NCBI GenBank assembly: GCA_009594865.1
Contig: VOPT01000062.1
Span: 1 to 32,914, forward strand
From: Nitrospira sp.
Lineage (GTDB): Bacteria > Nitrospirota > Nitrospiria > Nitrospirales > Nitrospiraceae
Direction: 5' to 3'
DNA length: 32,914 nt
Below the pieces are notes generated by a model. It did not search any database. It worked only from the letters and a program-made list of their open reading frames with translations, and was not told where the DNA came from. This document shows, in pieces, positions 17,160-26,085 of the stretch (position 1 is its first letter; each line of letters opens with the position of its first letter). Position numbers and translations under genes: made by a program.

Positions 17160-17624
17160 CTATCGTCCGAACCGCCCCATCACCTGCGCTTCCGCCAGCA
17201 CATGGTCCTTCATCGCCGCCACCACCTGCGCCTTGGTCGCTTTCGGTTTGAGCGGCAGTTCACGATCCAGTGCGTATAGCCTGAAGTAGTACCGGTGCGG
17301 CTTGCCGGGCGGGGGACAGGGCCCGCCATAGCCGACTCGATGGAAGTCGTTCATGCCCTGATGCGCATCATTCGGCAGCACGTCCTGCATGGGCAGCCCT
17401 TCGGCCAACCCACGCACGTCGATGGGAATGTTAAACAGCACCCAATGCACCCAGGTTCCCCCTGGCGCGTCGGGATCGTCCGCGATCAACGCAAAGCAGC
17501 GGGTGCCCGCAGGAGGATGATTCCAGCGCAATGGTGGCGAACGGTCCTCCCCCTCACAGGTATGCGGCTTCGGAATGGTCTCCCCTTCCTTGAACGTCCC
17601 CGCGATCAGTTCAAACGTCGGCAT
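17160..17624 (-). CDS. YbhB/YbcL-type PEBP (Raf-kinase-inhibitor-like) protein (154 aa)
   Basis: Typical bacterial PEBP motifs: LRWNHPPAGTRCFALIADDPDAP, GGTWVHWVLFNIP, and GYGGPCPPPGKPHRYYFRLYALD, forming the anion-binding pocket. No signal peptide. Bacterial members are cytosolic and of unclear role. ATG 17624 is preceded by GGAGGGGGG, which decides it over the upstream start of the longer frame. It sits between the diaminopimelate dehydrogenase (66 bp) and CapA-like genes, all on the minus strand, so an operon is possible. Confidence 0.88.
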   Translation of the reverse strand: MPTFELIAGTFKEGETIPKPHTCEGEDRSPPLRWNHPPAGTRCFALIADDPDAPGGTWVHWVLFNIPIDVRGLAEGLPMQDVLPNDAHQGMNDFHRVGYGGPCPPPGKPHRYYFRLYALDRELPLKPKATKAQVVAAMKDHVLAEAQVMGRFGR

Positions 17625-17690
17625 GTCGCCCCCCTCCGTCACCGGTTCTTCTCTGCAGAATCTGCAGCAGGCGATGCCGGGCTGACGCAT

Positions 17691-18626
17691 TTACAACCAG
17701 GTCCGTTCGGCATCGAATGCCTGCTCCCCCCACAAGGCACTCAACGGCAGATCGAGGAGCGCATGGGCGCCGGGACTCAAGCCGGGTAATGCCCGGGCTG
17801 CGGCCACCATCGTACGTGCCGTCATCATGGCGTCATCGAAGCGCGCTTCAAACAGCAACCGTTGATGCCCCTGGCTTCCCAACCCGCTCCGTCGCTCAAG
17901 GACGACGCCCCGCCCTTCCTGCTCCAGCGCCGCGATACTCTCCACCGGAAACACAAATGTCTCGTCGTGGAGGAAGAGCGGATCAGCCCGAATAGCCGCG
18001 CTCAACTGCGCAACGTCGACGCCCGGTTCCACTTCGACATAGACATAGCGCTGCCTTGCTCCATCAGCCGCGACCTGCTCGGTACAGAGCGCTTCCTTCA
18101 CACCCCTGACCTGACGTGCCATCGCCGTATGGTGCAAACTGGCCGCCACACGATGCGTGGTCGCGAGTTCGCCCTCCGGCACCAGCAGGCCGAACAGCGA
18201 GCGGAGGAGCGACAGCGCCCCCGGATCCCATCCGGCACCGACAATGGCCGGAACGTCAAACCGGACGGCGAGCCGGTGAATCGCCTCACGGTGAATCTGA
18301 AACGCCTCCCCGTGCAGGATGGACGATTCGACGATGGGGACGCCATGCTGGAGACAATCATGGGCCGCCTCAAACACCTGCGCCGCCGGCACGCAGAGCA
18401 GCGCCCCATCCATGTGCGCCACCTGCGCGGTATGAGAGACCACCGGCACCTTGCTGAAAACATCGGGTAGGGGCTGCGCAAGACTATCCAGGCGTCGCAC
18501 GATGGCCGCAAGAGTCAGATCCTTCCGTTCGAGCACAACATCCGCACTGGCCCGGCCCACCATTCCGAATCCGACGATACCCAGACGCAGACCCTTTTCT
18601 CCGTGTCGATTTTTCCGTTTGACCAC
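17691..18626 (-). CDS. ddh: meso-Diaminopimelate D-dehydrogenase-like protein (311 aa)
   Basis: N-terminal Rossmann motif LGIVGFGMVGRA for NADP(H). VPIVESSILHGEAF follows, and GAGWDPGALSLLRSLF contains the GWDPG block characteristic of diaminopimelate dehydrogenases. Length is close to the usual ~320 aa. The enzyme interconverts L-tetrahydrodipicolinate and meso-diaminopimelate in one NADPH- and ammonia-dependent step, a short cut for lysine and peptidoglycan. Divergent Gfo/Idh-type relatives are possible. The start is GTG at 18626 with GAGGAG six bases upstream. Likely first gene of a unit with the PEBP and CapA-like genes. Confidence 0.75.
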   Translation of the reverse strand: MVKRKNRHGEKGLRLGIVGFGMVGRASADVVLERKDLTLAAIVRRLDSLAQPLPDVFSKVPVVSHTAQVAHMDGALLCVPAAQVFEAAHDCLQHGVPIVESSILHGEAFQIHREAIHRLAVRFDVPAIVGAGWDPGALSLLRSLFGLLVPEGELATTHRVAASLHHTAMARQVRGVKEALCTEQVAADGARQRYVYVEVEPGVDVAQLSAAIRADPLFLHDETFVFPVESIAALEQEGRGVVLERRSGLGSQGHQRLLFEARFDDAMMTARTMVAAARALPGLSPGAHALLDLPLSALWGEQAFDAERTWL

Positions 18627-18928
18627 CCGTGACTCCTCGTACGGAATCTCCTATGCGTGACACACCAGGGTGAGCAATCCTGGTGCCTGCCCCACATCCC
18701 CGTTGCCAACGTAAACCCGACCGGTGATTTCCGGAACAAACATGCCGAGATCGAAGGGATTTTCGGGAGAAACACGCCGACGCGCCGATCCGATTGCCTG
18801 CCACACTGGATGGGGTCTTGTGCTTTTCCGCAGCATCAACCGCCGCGCGCTTGTAGCGGATTTCCTCAATCGGTCCCGGTGGACGCAGGACTGGCCATTG
18901 CATACAAGCCTCAACGGGGGCTGCCGAT
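18627..18928. other. Intergenic stretch upstream of ddh, no gene seen
   Basis: A 7-bp inverted repeat (18663-18669 with 18679-18685, 9-bp loop) could be an operator for ddh. A minus-strand frame ending at 18651 reads protein-like for about 30 codons (ITGRVYVGNGDVGQAPG) but has no start with a ribosome site; it could be a gene remnant. Confidence 0.35.
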
Positions 18929-19615
18929 GTGAAAGGAACCAGCGTGGTACAGACCCTAGGTCGGAGGTTGATAGTGTTCGGCATGCTGCTTTCCATGGGC
19001 TGCATCGGCCCCCTACAGCAATGGGGAGAAGAAACAGCCTTTCATCGCAAGACGACATCGTTCGACCCCGCCACGCTCAAACAGGAACGGGCAGCGGTCT
19101 TAAATGCGGTCGTGGGATTCGGACTGGAAGGCTATGCCCATCAAGTCTCACGTTCGCTGTCGAGCGCCTTGGAACAGCGCCCCGCCCAGATCATCGCGCT
19201 CCCGGCACACGAATCCCTGAATCGCATCAATCGCGGAGGGTTGACGCCGACATATGCAGACATGGTTTCCGCCTATGCCAGAACCGGCATCCTCAACCGG
19301 GCAGGGTTGCAGGAACTCGGCATGGCGCTGCAAGCCGCCTATGTCTTTCAGCCCAGCCTCGCCTCGTTCAGCCAATCCATGTCCGGACGCTTCTCGTTTT
19401 TCGGCTTGCGGGTACTCCAAACTCGGGTCACGATGCTGCGCCTCAGCCTGCAGCTATGGGACACGAGGACAGGGGATATCGTCTGGGAAGCGTCCGGTGA
19501 AGCCACGCTGGCCGGCGAGGATGTCCGTGAATTTCGCATCCCCTTCGATGAGATCGCCCGCCGCTTATGGACCCACATGCTGGACGATCTGTTTAAAGAC
19601 TTACCCGCTCAATGA
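18929..19615 (+). CDS. Lipoprotein of unknown function (228 aa)
   Basis: Signal sequence with lipobox LLSMGC (Cys25). The mature part has ALEQRPAQIIALPAHE, then GLQELGMALQAAYVFQP, and a C-terminal block LRLSLQLWDTRTGDIVWEASGEATLAGEDV. The last block resembles lipoproteins with a CsgG/LpoB-like fold, in which a strand of the form W...tG.ivWe..g is common. The start is uncertain between GTG 18929 (GGGGG upstream) and GTG 18944 (AAGGAA upstream). It stands alone, 230 bp before the activase gene. Confidence 0.75.
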   Translation: MKGTSVVQTLGRRLIVFGMLLSMGCIGPLQQWGEETAFHRKTTSFDPATLKQERAAVLNAVVGFGLEGYAHQVSRSLSSALEQRPAQIIALPAHESLNRINRGGLTPTYADMVSAYARTGILNRAGLQELGMALQAAYVFQPSLASFSQSMSGRFSFFGLRVLQTRVTMLRLSLQLWDTRTGDIVWEASGEATLAGEDVREFRIPFDEIARRLWTHMLDDLFKDLPAQ

Positions 19616-19845
19616 AATGACCGGCCTTCCCGTTGTCCCTATTTGCGACAGCACAAGCCACTCCGCTGAGGCATCTGCCCCCAATCTCTTCCTAGTCACC
19701 ATAGGTGGCAGGGCCAGATCGAGCGACAGGCCTGCATCGCAACATCGCCGCCCACCGGCGCTGTGGGGGTACGCGACTTGCTGCCTGGGTTCACTGAGAC
19801 TACGCGAGCAGGAAACTCCGCGTTTCTTCTGCGGTGGAGGGGTCC

Positions 19846-22800
19846 ATGTCCTATGTCGGCATCAATATCGGCGCGCTCACCGTCAAAGTCGCGACCATTC
19901 GTGGTGACGCAAGAACTGCAACCGTCATAGCCCATCAAGGCCGACCGCTCGAAATTCTCCAGGAGGTGCTGGCCCGCCCGGAGTTTGCCGACGCGGAATA
20001 CTTCGGGGTCTCAGGTCAACTCGGGCAGGTGCCGGAGGTGGCCGCGATTCAGCGGGCGCTCAAAGACGTGAGCGGCACGTTCGACGCAGTGGCCTCGCTC
20101 GGCGGCGAATCGTTCTTGGTGTACCTGCTGGTCGAGGGCAAGTTGACCAACGTCCTGTCGCACAACAAGTGCGCAGCGGGAAGCGGGGAGTTTTTCGTGC
20201 AACAAATCGGCCGGATGGGGCTCGGCATGGAGGAGGCGGTCCGCCGGTCATTCGACGGAAAGGTGGTCCCGTTGGCCTCGCGCTGTTCGGTCCACTGCAA
20301 ATCCGACATCACCCACAAACTCAACCGCAACGAAGCCACCCCCGAAGACATTCTGCATACACTCCACGACAGCATGGCCAACAAGGTGATCGCCCTGCTG
20401 GAGAAAGGCGTGCGTGCGCCCAAGCGGGTGCTGCTGATCGGCGGGGTAACCCGTAATGACGCGATGCTGGCGGCGCTGCGGAACAAATTGCCCGACACGG
20501 AATTTGTCGTCCTGCCGGAAAGTCCCTGGTTTGAAGCCTGGGGCACCGCCCTCCTCACGCGCGACGATCCGCACCATCGGTCACCCGCCTTTGCCGCACC
20601 GCCCGAACTGGGGCACCTCCCGCCGCTCCATGCCTATGGTGAACAGGTGCAGGTCATCGACAGCCCGCCCCTCCAAGCACCGCCTGAGGGGCCGCTGGTC
20701 CTCGGCGTCGATGCCGGCTCGACGACGACCAAAGCTGTCCTGCTCGATCCGTCGACGCGTAAGGTAGTGGCCTCCCATTACGGGCGCACCAAGGGGAATC
20801 CCGTCGCGGCCACACGGGAATGCTTGCACGCCCTCATCGACGCGGTGGGGAACCGCCCGATTGGATTGATCGGCACCACCGGCTCCGCTCGTGAACTGGC
20901 CGGCGCCTATCTCGGCACCGAACATGTCTACAACGAAATTTCCGCCCATGCGGCTGGCGCGACGCATTTCGACCCGACGGTGGACACGATCTTCGAAATC
21001 GGCGGACAGGACTCCAAGTACATCTATCTGCGCAATGGTGTCCCGATCGACTATGCGATGAATAACGCCTGCTCGGCCGGCACGGGTTCCTTCCTGGAAG
21101 AGAGCGCCCAGAGCGACCTCGGAATCACCGTATCCGGCATCGCCGACCTGGCCATCGCGGCACCCGCTCCCGTGCAGTTCAAGGCGACCTGTGCGGCCTT
21201 CATCAACTCCGATATCCGTCTCGCCCAGCAGAAGGGACATCCCCGCGACAACATCGTGGCCGGATTGGTCTATGCCATCGCGGCCAACTATCTCAACCGC
21301 GTGAAGGGACCTCGCTACGTCGGCAAGAAGGTCTTCCTGCAGGGTGGTGTCGCCTTGAACCACGCCGTCGGGCATGCGTTCGCCCACAGCGTGGGCCGAC
21401 CGGTGGTGATTCCCCCCAGCCCCGAACTCTTAGGCTCCCTGGGAGTCGCGTTGCTCGCGTTGACACGATCCGGATCCGTCTTGGGGTCTCCCGTCGATCT
21501 GCGCACACTAGGTTCGCCGGAGATGCAGCTCGTCGGCCACTTCACATGCGGGGCCTGCAAGATGTATTGCACGATCGACCGGTTCATGGTCGCGGGCCGC
21601 CGCTTTCCATTCGGCGGCCGCTGTAGCCTCTACGAAAATGTCTGGAAACGAAAGGCCCGCACGGCCGGGGTCACGGACCTCGTCGAACGACGGGCCGAAG
21701 TCCTCTTTCAGGTGCCGCCAAGCCGGCCCGCAGCCACACCGAAACATGAACGGGTTGCGCGCAAGCACTGGGGGGTCGGCCCCGCTTACGAACAGGCCAA
21801 AGCCTTCGTGCGTGAATCGTTGGGGCACCCAACCGTGGCCGCTCCGGCCGGCGATATCCGCATCGGCATTCCCAGAGCCCTGACGACCCACTCGCTGTTT
21901 CCACTCTACTCGACCTTCTTTACGCACCTCGGCATGGAGGTGGTGCTCTCCGATGTGGACCCGCGAGGCGACCTCACCTCCAATTCCGGCTTTTGCTTTC
22001 CCGCACAAATCGCGCACGGCGCCGTACTGGATCTCACACGTCGGAACGTGGCCTTGATCTTCATTCCGCATGTGATGCGCATGCCCCATCCGAACCACTG
22101 CCGGGAATCGTACCTCTGTCCGATCACGCAAGCAGAACCCTACTTTCTGGCCAAGGCGTTTCCCGACAGCCGCCTGCTCTCACCGGTCCTGGATTTCACC
22201 AATGGGTATGAGGGCTGCACGGCCCTGGTCGACACGGCCGTTCAGGAACTCGGAGTCACGCGCGATGCGGCGGCGGCCGCCTGGTCAGCGGCAGTGACGG
22301 CCCAGACCGACGCCGAACGCACACTCCGTGAGCTGGGGACACAGGCGCTGAACGCGGCGATCGCATCAGGCAAGCCGGCCATCCTCCTCGCCGGTCATAG
22401 CTACAACGCCTTCACGCCGGAAGCCTCGCAATCGGTCGGCAAGAAACTATCGAGCATGGGAGTCCCGGCCATTCCTGCCGACTGTCTGCTGCCTGTCGGA
22501 GAAGGCCCCACCTCCTGGCATTTCGCCAACCAGGTGCTGAATGCCGTGGCCATCGCAAAACAGCATCCGCAGTTGTTCCTGCTGAGCGTCAGCAACTTCA
22601 GTTGCACCATCGACGCGTTTACCCACTCCATGCTCGCATCTGAGCTGGGATCAAAGCCCTATCTGATCCTGGAGATCGATGCCCACACGGCCGACGCGGG
22701 AGTCCAGACCAGGTTGGAGGCCTTTCTGGACATTATCGGCAATTACCAGGAGAGCCAGCGCAGCAACGCAGACACCTTTACCCCCTGCCGCCTCATCTCC

Positions 22801-24123
22801 GGAGGGCACATCATTCGCTCCAGCGGAGAGCAGGTTCACCTGACGGATCCGCGGGTCACCATCTATTTCCCCAACTTTTCTCCCTTTCACACCCAGGCCG
22901 TCACCATGGCCTGCCGCTGGCTTGGGCTGCACCCGGGCAGCATCCTTCCATTGAACCGTGCGCAGCTGGACCGGGGGCTGCAGTACACCTCCGGTCGTGA
23001 ATGCCTCCCCCTGCCAATCTGCATCGGCCAACTGCTCCTCCTCCACGAGCAACGCCGCCCCGGCGAAGTGGCCGGCTTTTACATGCTGCGGGGCGGGGCC
23101 CCCTGCGTGAGCGATTCGTATATGGGCTACTTGGAGCGGTTTATCACCGAGCAGCGGATGGCAGACCTGTTCCTCTTCGATCCCCGTGAGGAGAATGGCT
23201 ACCTGGGATTCGACAAGGAGCGCCTGACGAAATCGTTCTCGCCCGCCATTGTGCTCGGGGATGTGCTCATAGAAATCGATCAGGTGCTTCGTGTGGTGGG
23301 AGCCCCCGGGAGCGTCGAACGTCTGCACACCGAATGGGAACAGTTTGCCGAGCGCACGCGAACGCTGGACGACTTTCACGCCAACTTGCCCGCATTCGTC
23401 GACGCTCTCGCCAGGCTTCCACGCACGAAAGATCCGCTGACCTGTCCCCGTGTCGTCGTGGCCGGCGATTTCTTTACCCGATTCAGTTCCTTCTTCATGG
23501 ACGGCGTCCGCGACCGCTATGCCGAACGAGGCATCGTCCTCAAGCCGGTCGATCTGAGCGATCTCTTTCTCTATTTCGCCTACGACGAGATGGCCTGGAC
23601 CGCCAGAAATTGGGGAATGCAACCCGGAGGCCTGGCCATGGCCAAGGCCTGCACCAGGATTTTCGAGCCGGAAGGAAAACAGTATCTTCAACAGTGGGTC
23701 GGCCATCAAATGCTGCAGGGAGTCGAGGAACATTACCGCGGGCTGTTCCAGAAGACCGGCTTACTGGTGGCAGGGCCGAACGTCGCATCCACCGTGTTTC
23801 ACAAGGGCGCCGAACACGTGTCGCACACGATCTGGGGCGAACTGCTGCCCACCATCGGCAAAGGGCTGGACGCGGCACGCGAGGGGTATGACGGATTAAT
23901 TCTCATCGGCCCGTTCAACTGTCTCCCCTTCCGGATTTCAGAGGCCATCCTTAAGCCGCTGAGCATTCAACAGGGGATGCCGATTCTCACCTACGAAAGC
24001 GACGGCTATGCCGTCTCGCCGTCGGTGTTGCGGCAAATCGACGTCCACATTCAGCAGGTGCTCGACCATGCGCGCCGGCCCCGTGCCGCGCTCAACTCCC
24101 TTTCCCACCTCAAAACAGAGTAG
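19846..24123 (+). CDS. Fused acyl-CoA dehydratase activase / 2-hydroxyacyl-CoA dehydratase-like protein (1425 aa)
   Basis: Two BadF/HgdC-type ATPase modules come first. Module 1 (about 1-240) has NKCAAGSGEFF (Cys109) and RCSVHCKSD (Cys147, Cys151) but a degenerate phosphate loop, INIGALTVK. Module 2 (about 285-545) has a full DAGSTTTK loop, GGQDSKY and NNACSAGTG (Cys409). A cysteine cluster follows (Cys568, 571, 575, 593). Next is a DUF2229-type region from about 680 (RIGIPRALTTHSLFPLYSTF) and a C-terminal dehydratase D-like part (GRECLPLPICIGQ, RVVVAGDFFTRFSSFF). Such fusions are presumed to use ATP-driven low-potential electron transfer through 4Fe-4S clusters; the substrate is unknown. ATG 19846 with GGAGGGG three bases before is preferred over GTG 19834. 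Confidence 0.9.
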   Translation: MSYVGINIGALTVKVATIRGDARTATVIAHQGRPLEILQEVLARPEFADAEYFGVSGQLGQVPEVAAIQRALKDVSGTFDAVASLGGESFLVYLLVEGKLTNVLSHNKCAAGSGEFFVQQIGRMGLGMEEAVRRSFDGKVVPLASRCSVHCKSDITHKLNRNEATPEDILHTLHDSMANKVIALLEKGVRAPKRVLLIGGVTRNDAMLAALRNKLPDTEFVVLPESPWFEAWGTALLTRDDPHHRSPAFAAPPELGHLPPLHAYGEQVQVIDSPPLQAPPEGPLVLGVDAGSTTTKAVLLDPSTRKVVASHYGRTKGNPVAATRECLHALIDAVGNRPIGLIGTTGSARELAGAYLGTEHVYNEISAHAAGATHFDPTVDTIFEIGGQDSKYIYLRNGVPIDYAMNNACSAGTGSFLEESAQSDLGITVSGIADLAIAAPAPVQFKATCAAFINSDIRLAQQKGHPRDNIVAGLVYAIAANYLNRVKGPRYVGKKVFLQGGVALNHAVGHAFAHSVGRPVVIPPSPELLGSLGVALLALTRSGSVLGSPVDLRTLGSPEMQLVGHFTCGACKMYCTIDRFMVAGRRFPFGGRCSLYENVWKRKARTAGVTDLVERRAEVLFQVPPSRPAATPKHERVARKHWGVGPAYEQAKAFVRESLGHPTVAAPAGDIRIGIPRALTTHSLFPLYSTFFTHLGMEVVLSDVDPRGDLTSNSGFCFPAQIAHGAVLDLTRRNVALIFIPHVMRMPHPNHCRESYLCPITQAEPYFLAKAFPDSRLLSPVLDFTNGYEGCTALVDTAVQELGVTRDAAAAAWSAAVTAQTDAERTLRELGTQALNAAIASGKPAILLAGHSYNAFTPEASQSVGKKLSSMGVPAIPADCLLPVGEGPTSWHFANQVLNAVAIAKQHPQLFLLSVSNFSCTIDAFTHSMLASELGSKPYLILEIDAHTADAGVQTRLEAFLDIIGNYQESQRSNADTFTPCRLISGGHIIRSSGEQVHLTDPRVTIYFPNFSPFHTQAVTMACRWLGLHPGSILPLNRAQLDRGLQYTSGRECLPLPICIGQLLLLHEQRRPGEVAGFYMLRGGAPCVSDSYMGYLERFITEQRMADLFLFDPREENGYLGFDKERLTKSFSPAIVLGDVLIEIDQVLRVVGAPGSVERLHTEWEQFAERTRTLDDFHANLPAFVDALARLPRTKDPLTCPRVVVAGDFFTRFSSFFMDGVRDRYAERGIVLKPVDLSDLFLYFAYDEMAWTARNWGMQPGGLAMAKACTRIFEPEGKQYLQQWVGHQMLQGVEEHYRGLFQKTGLLVAGPNVASTVFHKGAEHVSHTIWGELLPTIGKGLDAAREGYDGLILIGPFNCLPFRISEAILKPLSIQQGMPILTYESDGYAVSPSVLRQIDVHIQQVLDHARRPRAALNSLSHLKTE

Positions 24124-24173
24124 CATGGGGCGGACTCAACTCTGACTCCACTCACGACCGTATTCCGATCGGC

Positions 24174-25175
24174 ATGACCATCCACGCGCGGCGTCGCCAT
24201 TCAAACAATCTGCGGCTCTTTCTGTTCCTTCTCCTCATCTGCGGGACTGACGTCGCTCGAGCGGAGACGACCGGCGAGGCGCCTCAAATCATGCCCTGGT
24301 TTACAGGGACACTCTTGTCCACGAGGGGCACCAGTCTGGGCAAGGGGCACGCGGTAGTGGAGCCCTACGTGTACTACACACGGTACGGCGGCTTGTACAA
24401 CGACAACTGGCGTCTCCAATCGGCCACCACGTCCCAGAGCCTCACGCAACAAACCTACTTCATTTATGGACTCACCGACTCCCTCGACATCGAAATTGCG
24501 CCCCAATGGGTCGGCAACCATGCGCGAGGCGATTCTTCCGGCGGCTTCGGCGACCTTCCGCTCCAGTTGGGGGTGCAAGCCTGGCGCAGCCCCGCAGCGT
24601 CCTGGGTGCCGGATGTTCGGCTTTGGGTCCAGGAGATCTTTCCCACCGGACGCTATTCCGACCTGAGCCCGGCGACGGCGGACCTGGAACGGACCGGAGG
24701 CGGCGCCTATGCCACAGCGTTCGGCATCGCCCTCCAAAAGGCAATCGCTTTTGGCGGAGAGCATGTCTTGCGGTACCGGCTCAACGCCACGTATGGCTTC
24801 TATTCATCGGTCGCCGTCCAGGGATTCAACGCCTACGGCGGAGGCTTCGGCACAACGGGCCGGGTCACGCCCGGATCGGTCGCCACTGTCACGATCGCCG
24901 GTGAGTACAGCCTGACCCATCAATTCGTGCTGGCCCTCGACATTGGATTCCAAACCGTCAACGCCACGCATTTTTCAGGCGACCCCGGCTTCGACGCCCA
25001 GGGCCGACCGGCACTCGTAGGGCGAGGTTCGAGCAACCTGGTCACCATCGCGCCGGCGTTGGAATACAGCTGGAACCAACACATCGGTGTGTTGGCCGGT
25101 CCTTGGATGAGCGTGAGCGGACGAAACACGTCCGAGTTTTTTGGGATCGTGGCGGCGTTGTATCTCTACTTGTGA
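24174..25175 (+). CDS. Outer-membrane beta-barrel protein (phenol-MetA-like, 333 aa)
   Basis: Signal peptide (about 1-31, RLFLFLLLICGTDVARA), then alternating amphipathic strands such as AVVEPYVYYTRYGG, TYFIYGLTDSLDIEIAPQW, FGDLPLQLGVQAW and VRLWVQEIFPTGRY, ending in AALYLYL. The pattern YGLTD.LDI...P and GDL.LQLG..A is that of the MetA-pathway/transporter barrel family of unknown role. It starts 50 bp after the activase/dehydratase gene on the same strand and may be cotranscribed. The ribosome site is weak. Confidence 0.8.
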   Translation: MTIHARRRHSNNLRLFLFLLLICGTDVARAETTGEAPQIMPWFTGTLLSTRGTSLGKGHAVVEPYVYYTRYGGLYNDNWRLQSATTSQSLTQQTYFIYGLTDSLDIEIAPQWVGNHARGDSSGGFGDLPLQLGVQAWRSPAASWVPDVRLWVQEIFPTGRYSDLSPATADLERTGGGAYATAFGIALQKAIAFGGEHVLRYRLNATYGFYSSVAVQGFNAYGGGFGTTGRVTPGSVATVTIAGEYSLTHQFVLALDIGFQTVNATHFSGDPGFDAQGRPALVGRGSSNLVTIAPALEYSWNQHIGVLAGPWMSVSGRNTSEFFGIVAALYLYL

Positions 25176-25192
25176 GCCTGTGACCGTCCGCC

Positions 25193-25735
25193 TTAAATGG
25201 CCGCCGCGAGCCGGGCGATCCACTGGTGTTGAAGCGGCAGGAGGTCGCCCGCATCTGCGGCCCGCAGGCCTTCGAGATAGGCACGGCGCCCATCAGGATC
25301 GGTCGGCGCCGTTTCGACCGGCGGCAGGGCGAGTTTGTATAAGAGCGCAGCGAGCGCCATGCGGCCGATACGGCCGTTGAAGTCCTTGAAGGGATGAATC
25401 CACTGGAAGCGCCAGTCCACCCAGGCCAGCAATGCGGCAGTGCGGGTGAGGTCGTCCTCCGGGAGATGCCGCAGCCGCTCGGCCAAATCATCGCAAAACG
25501 ACCGTACCAGCATCGGTACTTGATAAAAGGGAGGCGGCTCCAAGGTGCCCACCTTCACGTCGGTCGTCCGGAATCGTCCCGCCCAGTCGGGGAAGAGATC
25601 GCCGGCCAAGTCGCGGTGTCGCTCGCACAACCAGTCCGGAGTAATGACGATGTCCTGAACGGAGGTGGCCAAGATCCGGTCGAGGATCCGCGCCAGCGCG
25701 ACAGCAAGCCGCTCCGAGAGCTCCGGATAGGTCAT
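25193..25735 (-). CDS. Fic-domain protein, predicted AMP-transferase toxin (180 aa)
   Basis: Fic core with catalytic motif HPFKDFNGRIGR (residues 114-125). The catalytic His114 and the phosphate-binding Asn/Gly/Arg are present, but the usual Gly after the acidic residue is Phe119, a variant also found in active relatives as far as I recall. Preceded by PPPFYQVP, the flap region. No inhibitory helix is seen inside the protein. It is encoded in the gene just upstream, which marks a class I Fic system. ATG 25735 has AGGGA four bases upstream. An in-frame ATG at 25795 would overlap the antitoxin gene by 25 nt and give 200 aa. Confidence 0.85.
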   Translation of the reverse strand: MTYPELSERLAVALARILDRILATSVQDIVITPDWLCERHRDLAGDLFPDWAGRFRTTDVKVGTLEPPPFYQVPMLVRSFCDDLAERLRHLPEDDLTRTAALLAWVDWRFQWIHPFKDFNGRIGRMALAALLYKLALPPVETAPTDPDGRRAYLEGLRAADAGDLLPLQHQWIARLAAAI

Positions 25736-25770
25736 GTGTCCCTGGGTCGTCTCGAATGAACGCGTAGTAC

Positions 25771-25998
25771 CTAGGTGTCCGGGGTCGTGGACCATGGGTC
25801 AGATTGCTCCAGGAGAGTTTTGAGGCGAGAGACCGTAACGGGTTCGCCCTCGAAGGTCATGGACTGAGAGACACGCTCCAGAATGACCTCGCGGTGGGCG
25901 TCGAGCACGGTACTTGGCGTTCTATGGGTCACTCGCCAGCGGCGAAATCTGGCTTCCAGTGCTTCGCGTTGTGCAGCTTCTTCGCCATCGGCCGACAT
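25771..25998 (-). CDS. Fic antitoxin-like protein with inhibition motif (75 aa)
   Basis: Predominantly helical, acidic/basic small protein. The stretch SQSMTFEGEPVTVSRLKTLL contains the Fic inhibition motif S/T-x3-E-G/N as Ser46-x3-Glu50-Gly51, in the context known from VbhA-type antitoxins. The Glu is expected to reach into the Fic active site and block productive ATP binding. The start is uncertain: ATG 25998 is used here, while the frame extends to a TTG at 26034. The gene lies directly upstream of the fic gene, the usual antitoxin-first order. Confidence 0.8.
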   Translation of the reverse strand: MSADGEEAAQREALEARFRRWRVTHRTPSTVLDAHREVILERVSQSMTFEGEPVTVSRLKTLLEQSDPWSTTPDT

Positions 25999-26085
25999 AT
26001 CGCATATTCTTGCATGGAGCCACAGCCCGCACAACCCCCTCCGACCGCAACGATCGGCCGGGCGGCCTACTCCTCAGCGGCAGAC

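Noticed and set aside
18651..18760. Protein-like minus-strand frame ending at 18651
   Set aside because: No start with a ribosome site and no extended homologous-looking core; at most a remnant.
18724..19500. 258-codon plus-strand frame overlapping the lipoprotein gene
   Set aside because: The overlapping frame has a lipobox and ribosome site; this one has neither.
22651..23733. 360-codon open frame antisense to the activase/dehydratase gene
   Set aside because: It is the reverse shadow of a well-supported GC-rich gene, with no ribosome site and no recognisable motif.
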